Source of the DNA: Brachybacterium sp036311905
GTDB lineage: Bacteria > Actinomycetota > Actinomycetes > Actinomycetales > Dermabacteraceae
Direction of reading: 5' to 3'
Assembly: GCF_036311905.1 (NCBI RefSeq)
Contig: NZ_JAZDCH010000009.1
Span: forward strand, 69,622 to 133,621
DNA length: 64,000 nt
Part shown: one piece after another, positions 55,715 through 64,000 of the stretch
Numbering within the stretch: position 1 is the first letter of the stretch
How the letters are laid out: each line of letters starts with the position of its first letter
Translations under genes and position numbers: made by a program
Notes under the pieces: generated by a model
Seen by the model: only the letters and a program-made list of their open reading frames with translations
The model's database searches: none
What the model was told of the DNA's origin: nothing

Positions 55715-57430
55715 TCAGCCGCCGAGCTCCATCGCGCCGGTGCGCGTGCCCGGCTCGGGGGGCTGCTCGAGCATGATCCCCTCCTCGAAGGGGATCCACA
55801 GCGTGAACAGCGAGCCCTCGTCGGCCTTCGAGCGGACCGACAGCTGGCCGCCGTGGTCCAGCACAACCTGGCGCGTGTGCGCGAGGCCGATGCCGTGCCC
55901 GGGGATGTGCTGCTCCCTCGAGGTGCCCGTGCGGTAGTACCGGGTGAACAGCTTGGACTGCTCCGAGGGCGTCATCCCGATGCCGGTGTCCCGCACGGAG
56001 ACCGCCACCGCTCCGTCCACGTCGCGGGCCCGCACCGTGATCGTCCCGCCGCGCGGGGTGTACTTCACCGCGTTGGAGAGCAGGTTGTTCAGCGCCTGCA
56101 CCATCAGGTCCCGGTTCATCGGCACCGGCCGTGTCTCCTGCACGTGCCGCTCCAGGGTCAGTCCCGCCCCCGCGATCGCGGGGCCGAGGGAGTCGCAGGC
56201 CTCGTCCACCAGATCACTGAGCCGCAGCGGCGTGCGCTCGATCGGGGCGCGGGCTGTGCGCTGCACATGCGTGAACAGCAGCGTCTCCACCAGCTGCTGC
56301 AGCTGGTCGGCGCTGCGACTCGCGATCTGGAGGTAGTGGGCGGTGTCCTCCGCGAGGGCCTCGTCATCCTGGGCCAGCTCGAGGAAGCCGATCACCGAGG
56401 TCAGCGGGGTGCGGAGCTCGTGGGACACGGTCGCCACGAACTGCTCCTGCGCGGAGACGGACTCGTACAGCTCGGTGACGTCGGAGAACACCACCACCGC
56501 GCCGTCGGAGTGGCCGAGATGGTCGGTGATCTGCCGGGCCGAGGCCGAGAGCTTGAGGCTGTCCCCGTCGGGACCCACGGCGATGACGTAGTTCGAGAAG
56601 CTCTCCCCGGCGATGGCCCGCGCCACCGGCCGACGGTCCAGCGGGATCTCCCGCGTGGTCCCCGGGAAGCGCAGCAGCAGGTCCCGCTCCTGGGTGCTCG
56701 CCGCTCCGGACAGTTGTTGCGCGCGGAGGCCCTGTTCGATCATCGCCGGGTTCTGCGTCTCGAAGGTTCCGTCGCGGTCGACCACCACCACGGCCAGGTC
56801 GATGCTGTTCAAGACGGCCTCGAGCTGCGACTCCTGCGCCGCGCTGGCCTCGAGCAGCTGGGTCTGGATGGTCAGCGCGTGCCGGGCTCGTGCGGACTCG
56901 CGGTCGATCGAGGTCAGCGCGCCCAGCACCAGCAGGCCCATCCCCAGCACGGTCGTCGGCAGCAGCAGCGAGCTGACCACCGCGAGCGACCCGTCGAGCG
57001 GCACGTTCCGCACCATCGCCGGGACCGAGAACAGCAGCGTCACCAGGAGCGTGGACAGCCACACCCCGCGGGCGCGCAACGTGCCGACGAGCCACAGGGT
57101 CGGCACGAACACCAGCAGCGAGAACGCGATGGTCACGTCGCGCATGCTGTCCCGCAGCAGCGCCACCAGCACCACGTCCAGCAGCGGCACCGCCGCGACC
57201 GCCGTCGCGGGCAGTCGAGCCCAGGGCACGCAGACCGCGAGCACGGTCGTCCCCAGCAGCATCGCGAGGCCCGCCAGGAACTCGTACAGGGCCAGCTTCT
57301 CCGCGGCAGAGAGCCACACGGTCACCGCGAAGAGCAGGGTGAAGGTGCCGAAGAACAGCTGCTTCCACGTCGCGCCGCCCGTCGGCCGCACGATGAGGGC
57401 GAGGACGTCCTGCACACGGGTCATGGGCAC
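55715..57430 (-). CDS. Membrane PAS-domain sensor histidine kinase, paralogue
   Basis: A 571-residue kinase with the same design as the one at 35908-37557: about six TM helices (22-175), a PAS domain (about 203-322), HisKA with FVATVSHELRTPLTSV (His337) and HATPase_c with Asn449/Asn453, DTGIGM (481-486) and GHGIGL (511-516). All key residues have the same numbers in both proteins, so they are recent-architecture paralogues, although the tail EQPPEPGTRTG is extra here. The start is GTG at 57430 or ATG at 57424. No response regulator adjoins it, making it an orphan; the stand-alone REC protein at 39526-39942 is the only receiver in the window. Confidence 0.92.
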   Translation of the reverse strand: MPMTRVQDVLALIVRPTGGATWKQLFFGTFTLLFAVTVWLSAAEKLALYEFLAGLAMLLGTTVLAVCVPWARLPATAVAAVPLLDVVLVALLRDSMRDVTIAFSLLVFVPTLWLVGTLRARGVWLSTLLVTLLFSVPAMVRNVPLDGSLAVVSSLLLPTTVLGMGLLVLGALTSIDRESARARHALTIQTQLLEASAAQESQLEAVLNSIDLAVVVVDRDGTFETQNPAMIEQGLRAQQLSGAASTQERDLLLRFPGTTREIPLDRRPVARAIAGESFSNYVIAVGPDGDSLKLSASARQITDHLGHSDGAVVVFSDVTELYESVSAQEQFVATVSHELRTPLTSVIGFLELAQDDEALAEDTAHYLQIASRSADQLQQLVETLLFTHVQRTARAPIERTPLRLSDLVDEACDSLGPAIAGAGLTLERHVQETRPVPMNRDLMVQALNNLLSNAVKYTPRGGTITVRARDVDGAVAVSVRDTGIGMTPSEQSKLFTRYYRTGTSREQHIPGHGIGLAHTRQVVLDHGGQLSVRSKADEGSLFTLWIPFEEGIMLEQPPEPGTRTGAMELGG

Positions 57431-57485
57431 AGTGTGGATCCTGCAGGGGGGTCCGTGCGCGATTGGACGAACATCGCGCGGCGGA

Positions 57486-58622
57486 TCAGCGGCTTAGACG
57501 GGCCCGGGCCCACAGTGCCGCCCCTCCGGCGCCAAGGGCGAGCAGCGCGGCGGCCACGACGGGGCCGACGGGGAAGCCGGTGGCGGCGAGATCCTCGCGC
57601 GGGGCGTCCTGTTGCGCGTCGTCGGAGCTCTCGGGGGAGGTGGTGGGGATCGCGGGGGAGGGCCCCGTGAGGACGATGTCCTCGCCGTCGGCGGTGCCGT
57701 CCCCGGTGCTGTCGGATTCCTCGGCGGGCTCGTCCTCGGTCGTGCCGTCCGCGGACGCGCCGTCCTCGGCGGAGTTGTCGGAGGAGTCGGAGCCGTCCTC
57801 GGTCGTGCCGTCCTCGTCGACGCCGGCCTCGGCCGAGCCGTCCTGGTCGGCCAGTCCGGAATCGGCGCCGGCGTCGGACCCGTCCACGCCGCTCTCGTCC
57901 GTGCCGTCGCCAGCTTCGGCGGAGTCGTCCTCGCCTTCGGCGGAGTCGTCCCCGCCCTGCGAGTCCTCCTCGTCCGACGGGGGAACGGCCGAGTCATCGT
58001 CGGAGTCAGAGCCGTCGTCGGTGCCGGAGTCGTCGGTGCCGTCATCGCCCGGGGTCTCCCCGTCCGACGGATCGTCCTCGCCCGGCATCGGTTCCACCGG
58101 ATCGGTCGGCTCGGCAGGCTCGGTGGGGTCCGACGGATCCGTCGGCTCCGCGGGCTCGGTCGGCTCTGCGGGCTCGGTCGGCTCCTCGCTGCCGTCCGTC
58201 CCGTCCCCGTCGCCGTCGTCCTCCACGGGCGCGGCCACGAACTGGGCCGTCTCCTGGATCCCGTCCACCTCGACCATCACCGTGTACTCGCCGGCGGCCG
58301 CCGCGGTCACGGACGCGACCACGGTCCCGGACTCGTCGCTGGTCACGGACTGCGTCGTGTTGCCGTCCGGACCGATCAGGGTCAGCAGGCCCTCGCTGCG
58401 CGGCGTGAAGCACACGCCCTCGACGGCGAGGGTGCCGCCCACCTCGGCGGTGGATGCGCTCACGCTCAGCTGCGCGCCCTGGCACACCGCCGGCGGTGCG
58501 GCCGGTGCGGGACCCTCCGCCGACGCCGGTGCGGCGACCCCGGTCAGGGCGGCGACGGCGCAGGTCAGCGAGAGGGCGAGGCCTGCGCCGAGTCGGGCGG
58601 CGGGCAGGCGGCGGGCTGTCAC
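57486..58622 (-). CDS. Sortase-anchored surface protein with acidic stalk
   Basis: A 378-residue protein from the GTG at 58622, chosen for GAGGAG 7 nt upstream; a longer in-frame start at 58658 lacks a ribosome-binding site. Signal peptide at 1-35 (cleavage after PASA). Residues about 40-135 form a small beta-sandwich domain with two Cys (AVCQGAQLSVSAS, GVCFTPRSEGLL), like a bacterial Ig-type domain. Residues about 140-330 are an extreme Asp/Glu/Ser/Thr/Gly/Pro stalk (PTEPAEPTEPAEPTDP, then DDGSDSDDDSA). The C-terminus has LAATGFPV, a hydrophobic helix and RARLSR, a LAxTG sorting signal of the class E sortase type in high-GC actinobacteria. It is covalently displayed on peptidoglycan. Function unknown, perhaps adhesion or charge shielding. 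Confidence 0.85.
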   Translation of the reverse strand: MTARRLPAARLGAGLALSLTCAVAALTGVAAPASAEGPAPAAPPAVCQGAQLSVSASTAEVGGTLAVEGVCFTPRSEGLLTLIGPDGNTTQSVTSDESGTVVASVTAAAAGEYTVMVEVDGIQETAQFVAAPVEDDGDGDGTDGSEEPTEPAEPTEPAEPTDPSDPTEPAEPTDPVEPMPGEDDPSDGETPGDDGTDDSGTDDGSDSDDDSAVPPSDEEDSQGGDDSAEGEDDSAEAGDGTDESGVDGSDAGADSGLADQDGSAEAGVDEDGTTEDGSDSSDNSAEDGASADGTTEDEPAEESDSTGDGTADGEDIVLTGPSPAIPTTSPESSDDAQQDAPREDLAATGFPVGPVVAAALLALGAGGAALWARARLSR

Positions 58623-58755
58623 AGGAAGACTCCTCGGGAAACAGAAAGGACCAGTCATACTCTAGGGGAGCCCAGCGCGCCGGGGGTCCGAAGCCGTTCA
58701 TGGTCGGGCAAAGCCTTCGTGCGCACCTCGCGGCGGAGATCCGGAGGAGCCTGCG

Positions 58756-59828
<1,073 letters not shown>

Positions 59829-59832
<4 letters not shown>

Positions 59833-61091
59833 GCGCCCGGCCGGGGACGGTGCTGCGCCCCACCGCCCGGGGCGTGCTCCTCGCCGTCCTCGCCGTCGTC
59901 TGCTGGCTCCTCGCCGACCTCACGAACCTCGTGCCGCTGCGCTCGGTCGCCGCGGCGCTGCTCCTGCTGCTCCTGCTCGGCGCCGCGGCGATCCTCCTGG
60001 CTGGGACGGGGCTGCGCCTCCGCCGACGGGTGCTCGACGACGCCGTCGCCGTCGGCGGCCGCGCCCGCGTGCAGATCGAGCTGACCGGCCGGCCGCTCCT
60101 GCCGCTGGGCCGCGGGATCCTCCGCGAGCACCTCCCCGAGGCGCTCGGCGGCGAGCGCGACCTGCCTCTGCAGAACCGCATGCCGCACGCCCTCACCGTC
60201 GGCCGCCGCGGCGCGCACCGCCTCGGTCCCTGCTCTCTGCTGCTCCGCGACCTCTTCGGCCTCTTCCAGCTCCGCCGCACCTCGACCGACGCCCTGCGCA
60301 TCACCGGCGTCCCCGTCATCACCGCGCTCACACCCCTCGCCGCGCGGACCGCCGGCCTGGGCGGTCGCGCCGACCAGGGCGCCGGGATCGGCGTCGGCGA
60401 GATCGGCCCGATCGCCCGCCCCTACGTCGCCGGGGACGACATCCGCCGCATCCACTGGCGGGCCAGCGCTCGCTCCGGCCAGCTGATGACCCGTGAGGAC
60501 GAGCCCGTCAGCGGGCGCAGCGCCATGGTCGTCCTGGACACCACCTCGCGGCCCGGCATGACGCCCGCGGTCGAGGACCGCCTCGTCTCCCATGCGGCGA
60601 CCCTCCTGGACGTGCTCGGCGCCCACGGCTGGGAGGTGCGGATCCTCGACGCCTCGGGCGACGAGATCACCCGCACCGGCCGCCGCCGCGGGCTCGAGTC
60701 CGCCTCGCCGCTCGGCGGGGAGGCCGACGCCCTCGAGCTGCGCGCGGGCCTGCTCGCGCTCGCCGAGGTCGACTTCGACGACGAGCCGGCCCGTGTGGGC
60801 CACGACCACGCCGCGGGCCTGACCTCCCTCGCCCTGGCACTCGGCCTCGACGACGGCGAGCCCTTCGCAGGCCTGGACCTCGACCGCTTCGCGGGCCGCT
60901 CGAGCCACCGCACCGCGCTCGCCCTGCGGTCCGATCCGGCAGCCCCTGCCGCGCCCGCGCCCCCGTCGGCGGCCGTGCCCCCGTCGGCCCCCACCCGGCG
61001 CCGGCTCGGTGCCTGGACGCTCGTGACCGGCACCCTCGCGCACAGCCTCGACGACCTCCTCACCGCCCCCGAGCCAGGGAGTCCCGCATGA
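59829..61091 (+). CDS. DUF58-domain membrane protein
   Basis: A 420-residue protein; the GTG at 59829 overlaps the MoxR stop. Two adjacent N-terminal hydrophobic helices (about 14-55) anchor it in the membrane. The DUF58 signature appears as PIARPYVAGDDIRRIHWRASARSGQLMTREDEP (near 195-230, in pieces the family uses as its diagnostic block). A von Willebrand A-like segment follows (MVVLDTTSRPGM, then a MIDAS-like acidic region). Family members are partners of MoxR ATPases in envelope-associated complexes; biochemical function is not established. The C-terminal approximately 60 residues are Ala/Pro-rich. Confidence 0.92.
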
Positions 61092-63751
61092 GCCGCCTCA
61101 TCGGCCGACCCGCCCCGACCGGCGGGCACCTCGTGGCCCGCTCCCTGCTCCTCCTCGCCGCCGTGCTGCTCGCCTCGACCCCGCTGTCCCTGCTGCTGGA
61201 CGGCAGCGCCTGGCTGCAGCTGACCGCGGCGGCCGCGGGCATCGTCATCGTCTCCGGCATGGTGCTGCGGATGCTCGTGCCCCGGCCCGCGCTCGTGCCC
61301 GTGCTGCAGCTGGCGGTGGTCGCGCTGCTGGTGCTCGTGATGGAGCTCAGCCAGGGGCTCGTGAGCCTCTCCGACCTGCCGCTGCGGATCCTCACCGCCC
61401 AGGCCGACATCCTCCCCGCCGCCGCCGCGGACCTCACCGCCTCCATGGCCCCGGTGGTGCTCGGCGCCCGCGCCACGGTGCTGGTGGTGCTGCTGCTGGC
61501 CCTCGGCGCGCTCGTGCTCGACCTGGTCTACGTGGACCTCGGCTGGCACACCCCGGTGGGCCTCGCGCTGCTCGGCACGATTCTGCTGCCCGCCCTGCAG
61601 GTCCCCACTGGCGGCGGCTGGCTGACCGTCGCCGGGCCGGTCCTCGCCGCCGCGCTCATCCTCGGCACCCGCACGCTCCACCCCGATCCGGTGCCTGGTC
61701 GCGCGTCCGGCTCCGACGCTGCGGCCGACGCCCTCCACCCCGCCGCCTCGGCCCCGCGCCCGCCGGGCACGCTGACCGCCCCCGTCGGCCCCGGCGCCGT
61801 GACCGCGATCGCCGCCGTGCTCGTCGCCGCCCTCGCCCTGCCGCTCGGCGCGGCCCTCCCGCAGCTCGTCGCCCCCCGCATGGCGCTGTCGATGGACCTC
61901 GTGAACCAGTGGCAGAACCGGGACCTGCCGCGGCTCGGCCCCGTGATGATCGACGACGACGTCTCCGTGCGCCGCACCCTGCTCGACCAGGGCAACACCG
62001 AGGTGCTGCGCTACACCACCGACGCCGCCCCGCCCGGCTACCTGCGCGTGCGCACCCTGAACAGCTTCGACGGGGAGACCTTCCGGGCCACCGGTGCGGG
62101 GGAGGAGCTGGACGTCGGCGCGACCGTCTTCTCCGACGCGCGCGCCGACGGCACCCTCCTCGGCGGGACCGGCGCGGAGACCGCCAGCACCCGGATCGAG
62201 GTGCTCGAGTACTACGGCGACCGGCTCCCCGTGCCCGCCAACATCCGATCCCTCGAGACCGCCGAGCCGTCCCTCGCCGAGGCCCTCACGCTGCGCGCGA
62301 CCCCGGGCGAGGTCGACTCCTCCGCGCTGCGCGCGGGGCTCGTGGGGCTCGAGTACACCGTCACCAGCGAGGACGACGGCGCCACCGCTGACGAGCTGCG
62401 CGCCGTCGACCCCGCCGTCCTCGCCCAGCCGCTCGACGCCGGCTACACCGATGCGTCCGAGGTGCCGGAGGTCGCCGTCGACCTCGCCGACCAGATCGCC
62501 GCCGACGCCGGGGCGGAGACCGCCTTCGACACCGCCCTCGCCTACCAGGAGTACTTCCGCGGCTTCCGCTACTCGCTGACCGTGCAGACCCCCGCCGGCG
62601 AGGACCCCCTCGAGAGCTTCCTCGCCGATCGCATCGGCTACTGCGAGCAGTTCGCGAGCGTGTTCGCGCTGATGATGACCTCGCAGGGCTACCCGACGCG
62701 GGTGGTCATCGGCTTCACCGCCGGCAGTCAGAGCGCCGACGGGTGGACCGTGCGGTCCTCGAACGCGCACGCCTGGCCCGAGGTGTGGTTCGGCCCCGAG
62801 CACGGCTGGGTGCGCTTCGAGCCGACACCCTCCGCCGCCGCGAACGGCGTCACCGAGCCCGGCTTCGAGGAGTCGGCGACGGGCGGCGGGGCGAGCGAGC
62901 CGACTGCCCCGGTGGAGGACACGCCCACCGAGGAGACCCCGAGCGAGACCCCGTCGGCGGAGGAGACCGAGAGCGCGGAGCCCACCGAGTCCGCGGCCAC
63001 GGCCTCCGACGGCGGCGGCGCCCTCCTGACCCCCGAGAACGCCGACCGGGTCGAGGGTGGGCTGTTGCTCACGCTGACCCTCGCCGCGCTCGGCGCGACC
63101 GCCGCGGTGGGCGGCGTGGTGCTGCTGCGCCGCCGACGGATGCGTCGCCGTGACGGCCGCTGGGCCGCCTTCCTCGAGCGGGCCGGGGGAGTGGGGACTG
63201 GTGGGGTTTGGGCCGGGACTGGCGGTGGCTCGGGAGGTGGTGGTGCCGCCGCGATCGAGACGGAGCGGCTGCGTCGCGGGGCGGGACGGATGGCGTGGAG
63301 CGAGGTGTCCTGGGAGCTGCGGGTCCGCACCCGGGTGATGCGGCTGCTGGGCTGGACCGGGGCCTGGGGGAAACCGCCGCGGCCGCTCGAGCTGGACCGC
63401 GCCCTCCCGCCCCGCGAGGCCCTCGCGGACCTCCTCGACCAGATCGCCGCCGGGGACCAGGAAGTCACCGCCGAGCACCGCGCCGCCGCCGACCGCATCG
63501 CCGCAGCCCACACCGCCGCCCGCTACGCCGCCCCGCTCCCGGAGCCGGGGGATGCTGGGGCGGAGGAGGCTGGGGTGGCTGAGGCGGTGGCTGGTGAAGG
63601 GGCTGATGGGGCGGCTGCTGCGGCGGCGGCGAGCACGGATGTCGCCTCGGCTCCTGACCCGGAGGCGGGTTCGGGCGGCGCCCCGCCCACCCAGCACCCC
63701 CTCCGCGACGACGCCGACCTCCTCATCGCCCTCATCCGCCGAGCCCGCTGA
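61088..63751 (+). CDS. Transglutaminase-like membrane protein (TgpA/DUF3488 type)
   Basis: An 887-residue protein whose ATG overlaps the DUF58 stop (ATGA). Residues about 15-260 carry several TM helices (DUF3488/TgpA_N). The exported transglutaminase core holds the triad Cys519 (GYCEQFASVFALMM), His561 (SNAHAWPEVWF) and the acidic residue Glu578 in GWVRFEPT, where Asp is more usual. A Glu/Thr/Ser/Pro-rich linker (about 600-640) leads to a further TM helix (LLLTLTLAALGATAAVGGVVLL) and a cytoplasmic DUF4129-like tail with DELRDDADLL-type acidic/Arg segments. The MoxR-DUF58-transglutaminase set is widespread; it probably processes or crosslinks envelope proteins. A large inverted repeat follows the stop. 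Confidence 0.92.
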   Translation: MSRLIGRPAPTGGHLVARSLLLLAAVLLASTPLSLLLDGSAWLQLTAAAAGIVIVSGMVLRMLVPRPALVPVLQLAVVALLVLVMELSQGLVSLSDLPLRILTAQADILPAAAADLTASMAPVVLGARATVLVVLLLALGALVLDLVYVDLGWHTPVGLALLGTILLPALQVPTGGGWLTVAGPVLAAALILGTRTLHPDPVPGRASGSDAAADALHPAASAPRPPGTLTAPVGPGAVTAIAAVLVAALALPLGAALPQLVAPRMALSMDLVNQWQNRDLPRLGPVMIDDDVSVRRTLLDQGNTEVLRYTTDAAPPGYLRVRTLNSFDGETFRATGAGEELDVGATVFSDARADGTLLGGTGAETASTRIEVLEYYGDRLPVPANIRSLETAEPSLAEALTLRATPGEVDSSALRAGLVGLEYTVTSEDDGATADELRAVDPAVLAQPLDAGYTDASEVPEVAVDLADQIAADAGAETAFDTALAYQEYFRGFRYSLTVQTPAGEDPLESFLADRIGYCEQFASVFALMMTSQGYPTRVVIGFTAGSQSADGWTVRSSNAHAWPEVWFGPEHGWVRFEPTPSAAANGVTEPGFEESATGGGASEPTAPVEDTPTEETPSETPSAEETESAEPTESAATASDGGGALLTPENADRVEGGLLLTLTLAALGATAAVGGVVLLRRRRMRRRDGRWAAFLERAGGVGTGGVWAGTGGGSGGGGAAAIETERLRRGAGRMAWSEVSWELRVRTRVMRLLGWTGAWGKPPRPLELDRALPPREALADLLDQIAAGDQEVTAEHRAAADRIAAAHTAARYAAPLPEPGDAGAEEAGVAEAVAGEGADGAAAAAAASTDVASAPDPEAGSGGAPPTQHPLRDDADLLIALIRRAR

Positions 63752-63773
63752 CCCCGCCGACCCTGCGGACTGG

Positions 63774-63836
63774 AACTCCGCGCCAGGCGTGGCCTCAACG
63801 CCCCACAGGGCTCGAGCTCACGCCAGGCGCGGAGTT
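63774..63836. terminator. Long inverted repeat downstream of the transglutaminase gene
   Basis: The 18-nt arms at 63774-63791 and 63819-63836 (AACTCCGCGCC... and ...GGCGCGGAGTT) pair with one mismatch across a 27-nt loop, beginning 23 nt after the stop. There is no U-tract. It is a terminator or mRNA 3'-end structure for the MoxR operon. The rest of 63752-63936 holds no gene I can support. Confidence 0.55.
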
Positions 63837-63936
63837 TCAGCAGGATGGCCGGGACAGGCAGCTTCGGCCGGGCCCCACTGAGCCCCGGCCCCGACCCGGC
63901 CCGCGCCGCGCAGTGGCCCGGGAGGTCGACAGTGTC

Positions 63937-63980
63937 GGGGGGGGGGGGGGTAGAAACGATCCGCGGCGTCTTTCCGATCT
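63937..63980 (+). other. 14-G run and adapter-like sequence, likely assembly artefact
   Basis: Fourteen consecutive G residues (63937-63950) are followed at 63963-63980 by a sequence whose last nine bases, TTCCGATCT, match the 3' end of the standard Illumina adapter, and 13 of 18 positions match overall. Poly-G plus degraded adapter is a known signature of low-quality read ends. The final 20 bases may not be genuinely linked to the rest of the window. Confidence 0.5.
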
Positions 63981-64000
63981 AAGGTGGAGGAAGGCGCAAC

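Noticed and set aside
60422..63697. Minus-strand open frame of 1091 codons
   Set aside because: It is antisense to the DUF58 and transglutaminase genes, which have clear motifs; composition is Gly/Arg/His-rich.
63937..63950. Phase-variable poly-G contingency tract
   Set aside because: It lies in no open frame or recognisable promoter and is next to adapter-like sequence, so an artefact is more likely.

Overview
The window is about 64 kb of very GC-rich DNA with dense, often 1-8 bp overlapping genes, GTG/TTG starts, leaderless-type promoters and LAxTG-type surface anchoring. This is a high-GC actinobacterium. The gene style resembles Brachybacterium/Dermabacteraceae or another coccoid Micrococcales lineage, but that placement is an inference from memory of protein style. 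No rRNA, tRNA, IS element, CRISPR array or prophage was seen. There is no gene-free stretch longer than about 250 bp.

Layout. (1) 0-35 kb is one large cell-surface glycopolymer locus. It has two sugar-nucleotide branches: UDP-glucose dehydrogenase giving UDP-GlcA, and UDP-GlcNAc 2-epimerase plus UDP-ManNAc dehydrogenase giving UDP-ManNAcA. It also has at least six glycosyltransferase genes, including a 1397-residue protein with three GT domains, two left-handed beta-helix acyltransferases, SGNH/DUF6270-like proteins, two heparinase II/III-like proteins (one fused to an alpha/beta-hydrolase), and a two-gene ABC-2 exporter of the Wzm/Wzt or TagGH type. Together they suggest synthesis, trimming and export of a uronic-acid polymer, comparable to the Glc/ManNAcA teichuronic acid of Micrococcus luteus. 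A 1249-residue secreted beta-propeller/Ig-repeat protein and a lipoprotein sit inside this locus. (2) 34.8-44.5 kb joins signalling to polysaccharide synthesis: a PAS histidine kinase, a small protein, a TRAFAC-type GTPase, a REC-only response regulator, a membrane GT2 synthase with an HPt-like tail that lacks the phospho-accepting His, and a divergent GH18-like protein with two chitin-binding modules. (3) 44.7-47.8 kb is a stress group: GlsB-type membrane protein, a multi-pass membrane protein, a PPOX-type stress protein, a small phage-like protein and Dps. (4) 48.0-52.5 kb is a tight three-gene operon: SbnA/cysteine-synthase-like enzyme, FAD/NAD(P)-binding protein, and Y4yA/SbnH-like PLP decarboxylase. 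It looks like a siderophore-type diamino-acid pathway without its condensing enzymes. (5) 52.5-58.6 kb holds a divergent TetR/SDR pair with an operator inside the promoter, an SLH-repeat surface protein, a second PAS histidine kinase and a sortase-anchored acidic-stalk protein. (6) 58.7-63.8 kb is a MoxR - DUF58 - transglutaminase operon. The last 60 bases contain a 14-G run and a sequence resembling an Illumina adapter end.

The strongest candidates for something undescribed are the duplicated, convergent three-gene glycosylation module at 2.9-10.1 kb, which has a conserved 208-residue family of unknown function, and the polysaccharide synthase with a degenerate HPt tail beside a stand-alone receiver and a GTPase at 36-44.5 kb. 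The siderophore-like PLP operon and the heparinase/hydrolase fusion come next.
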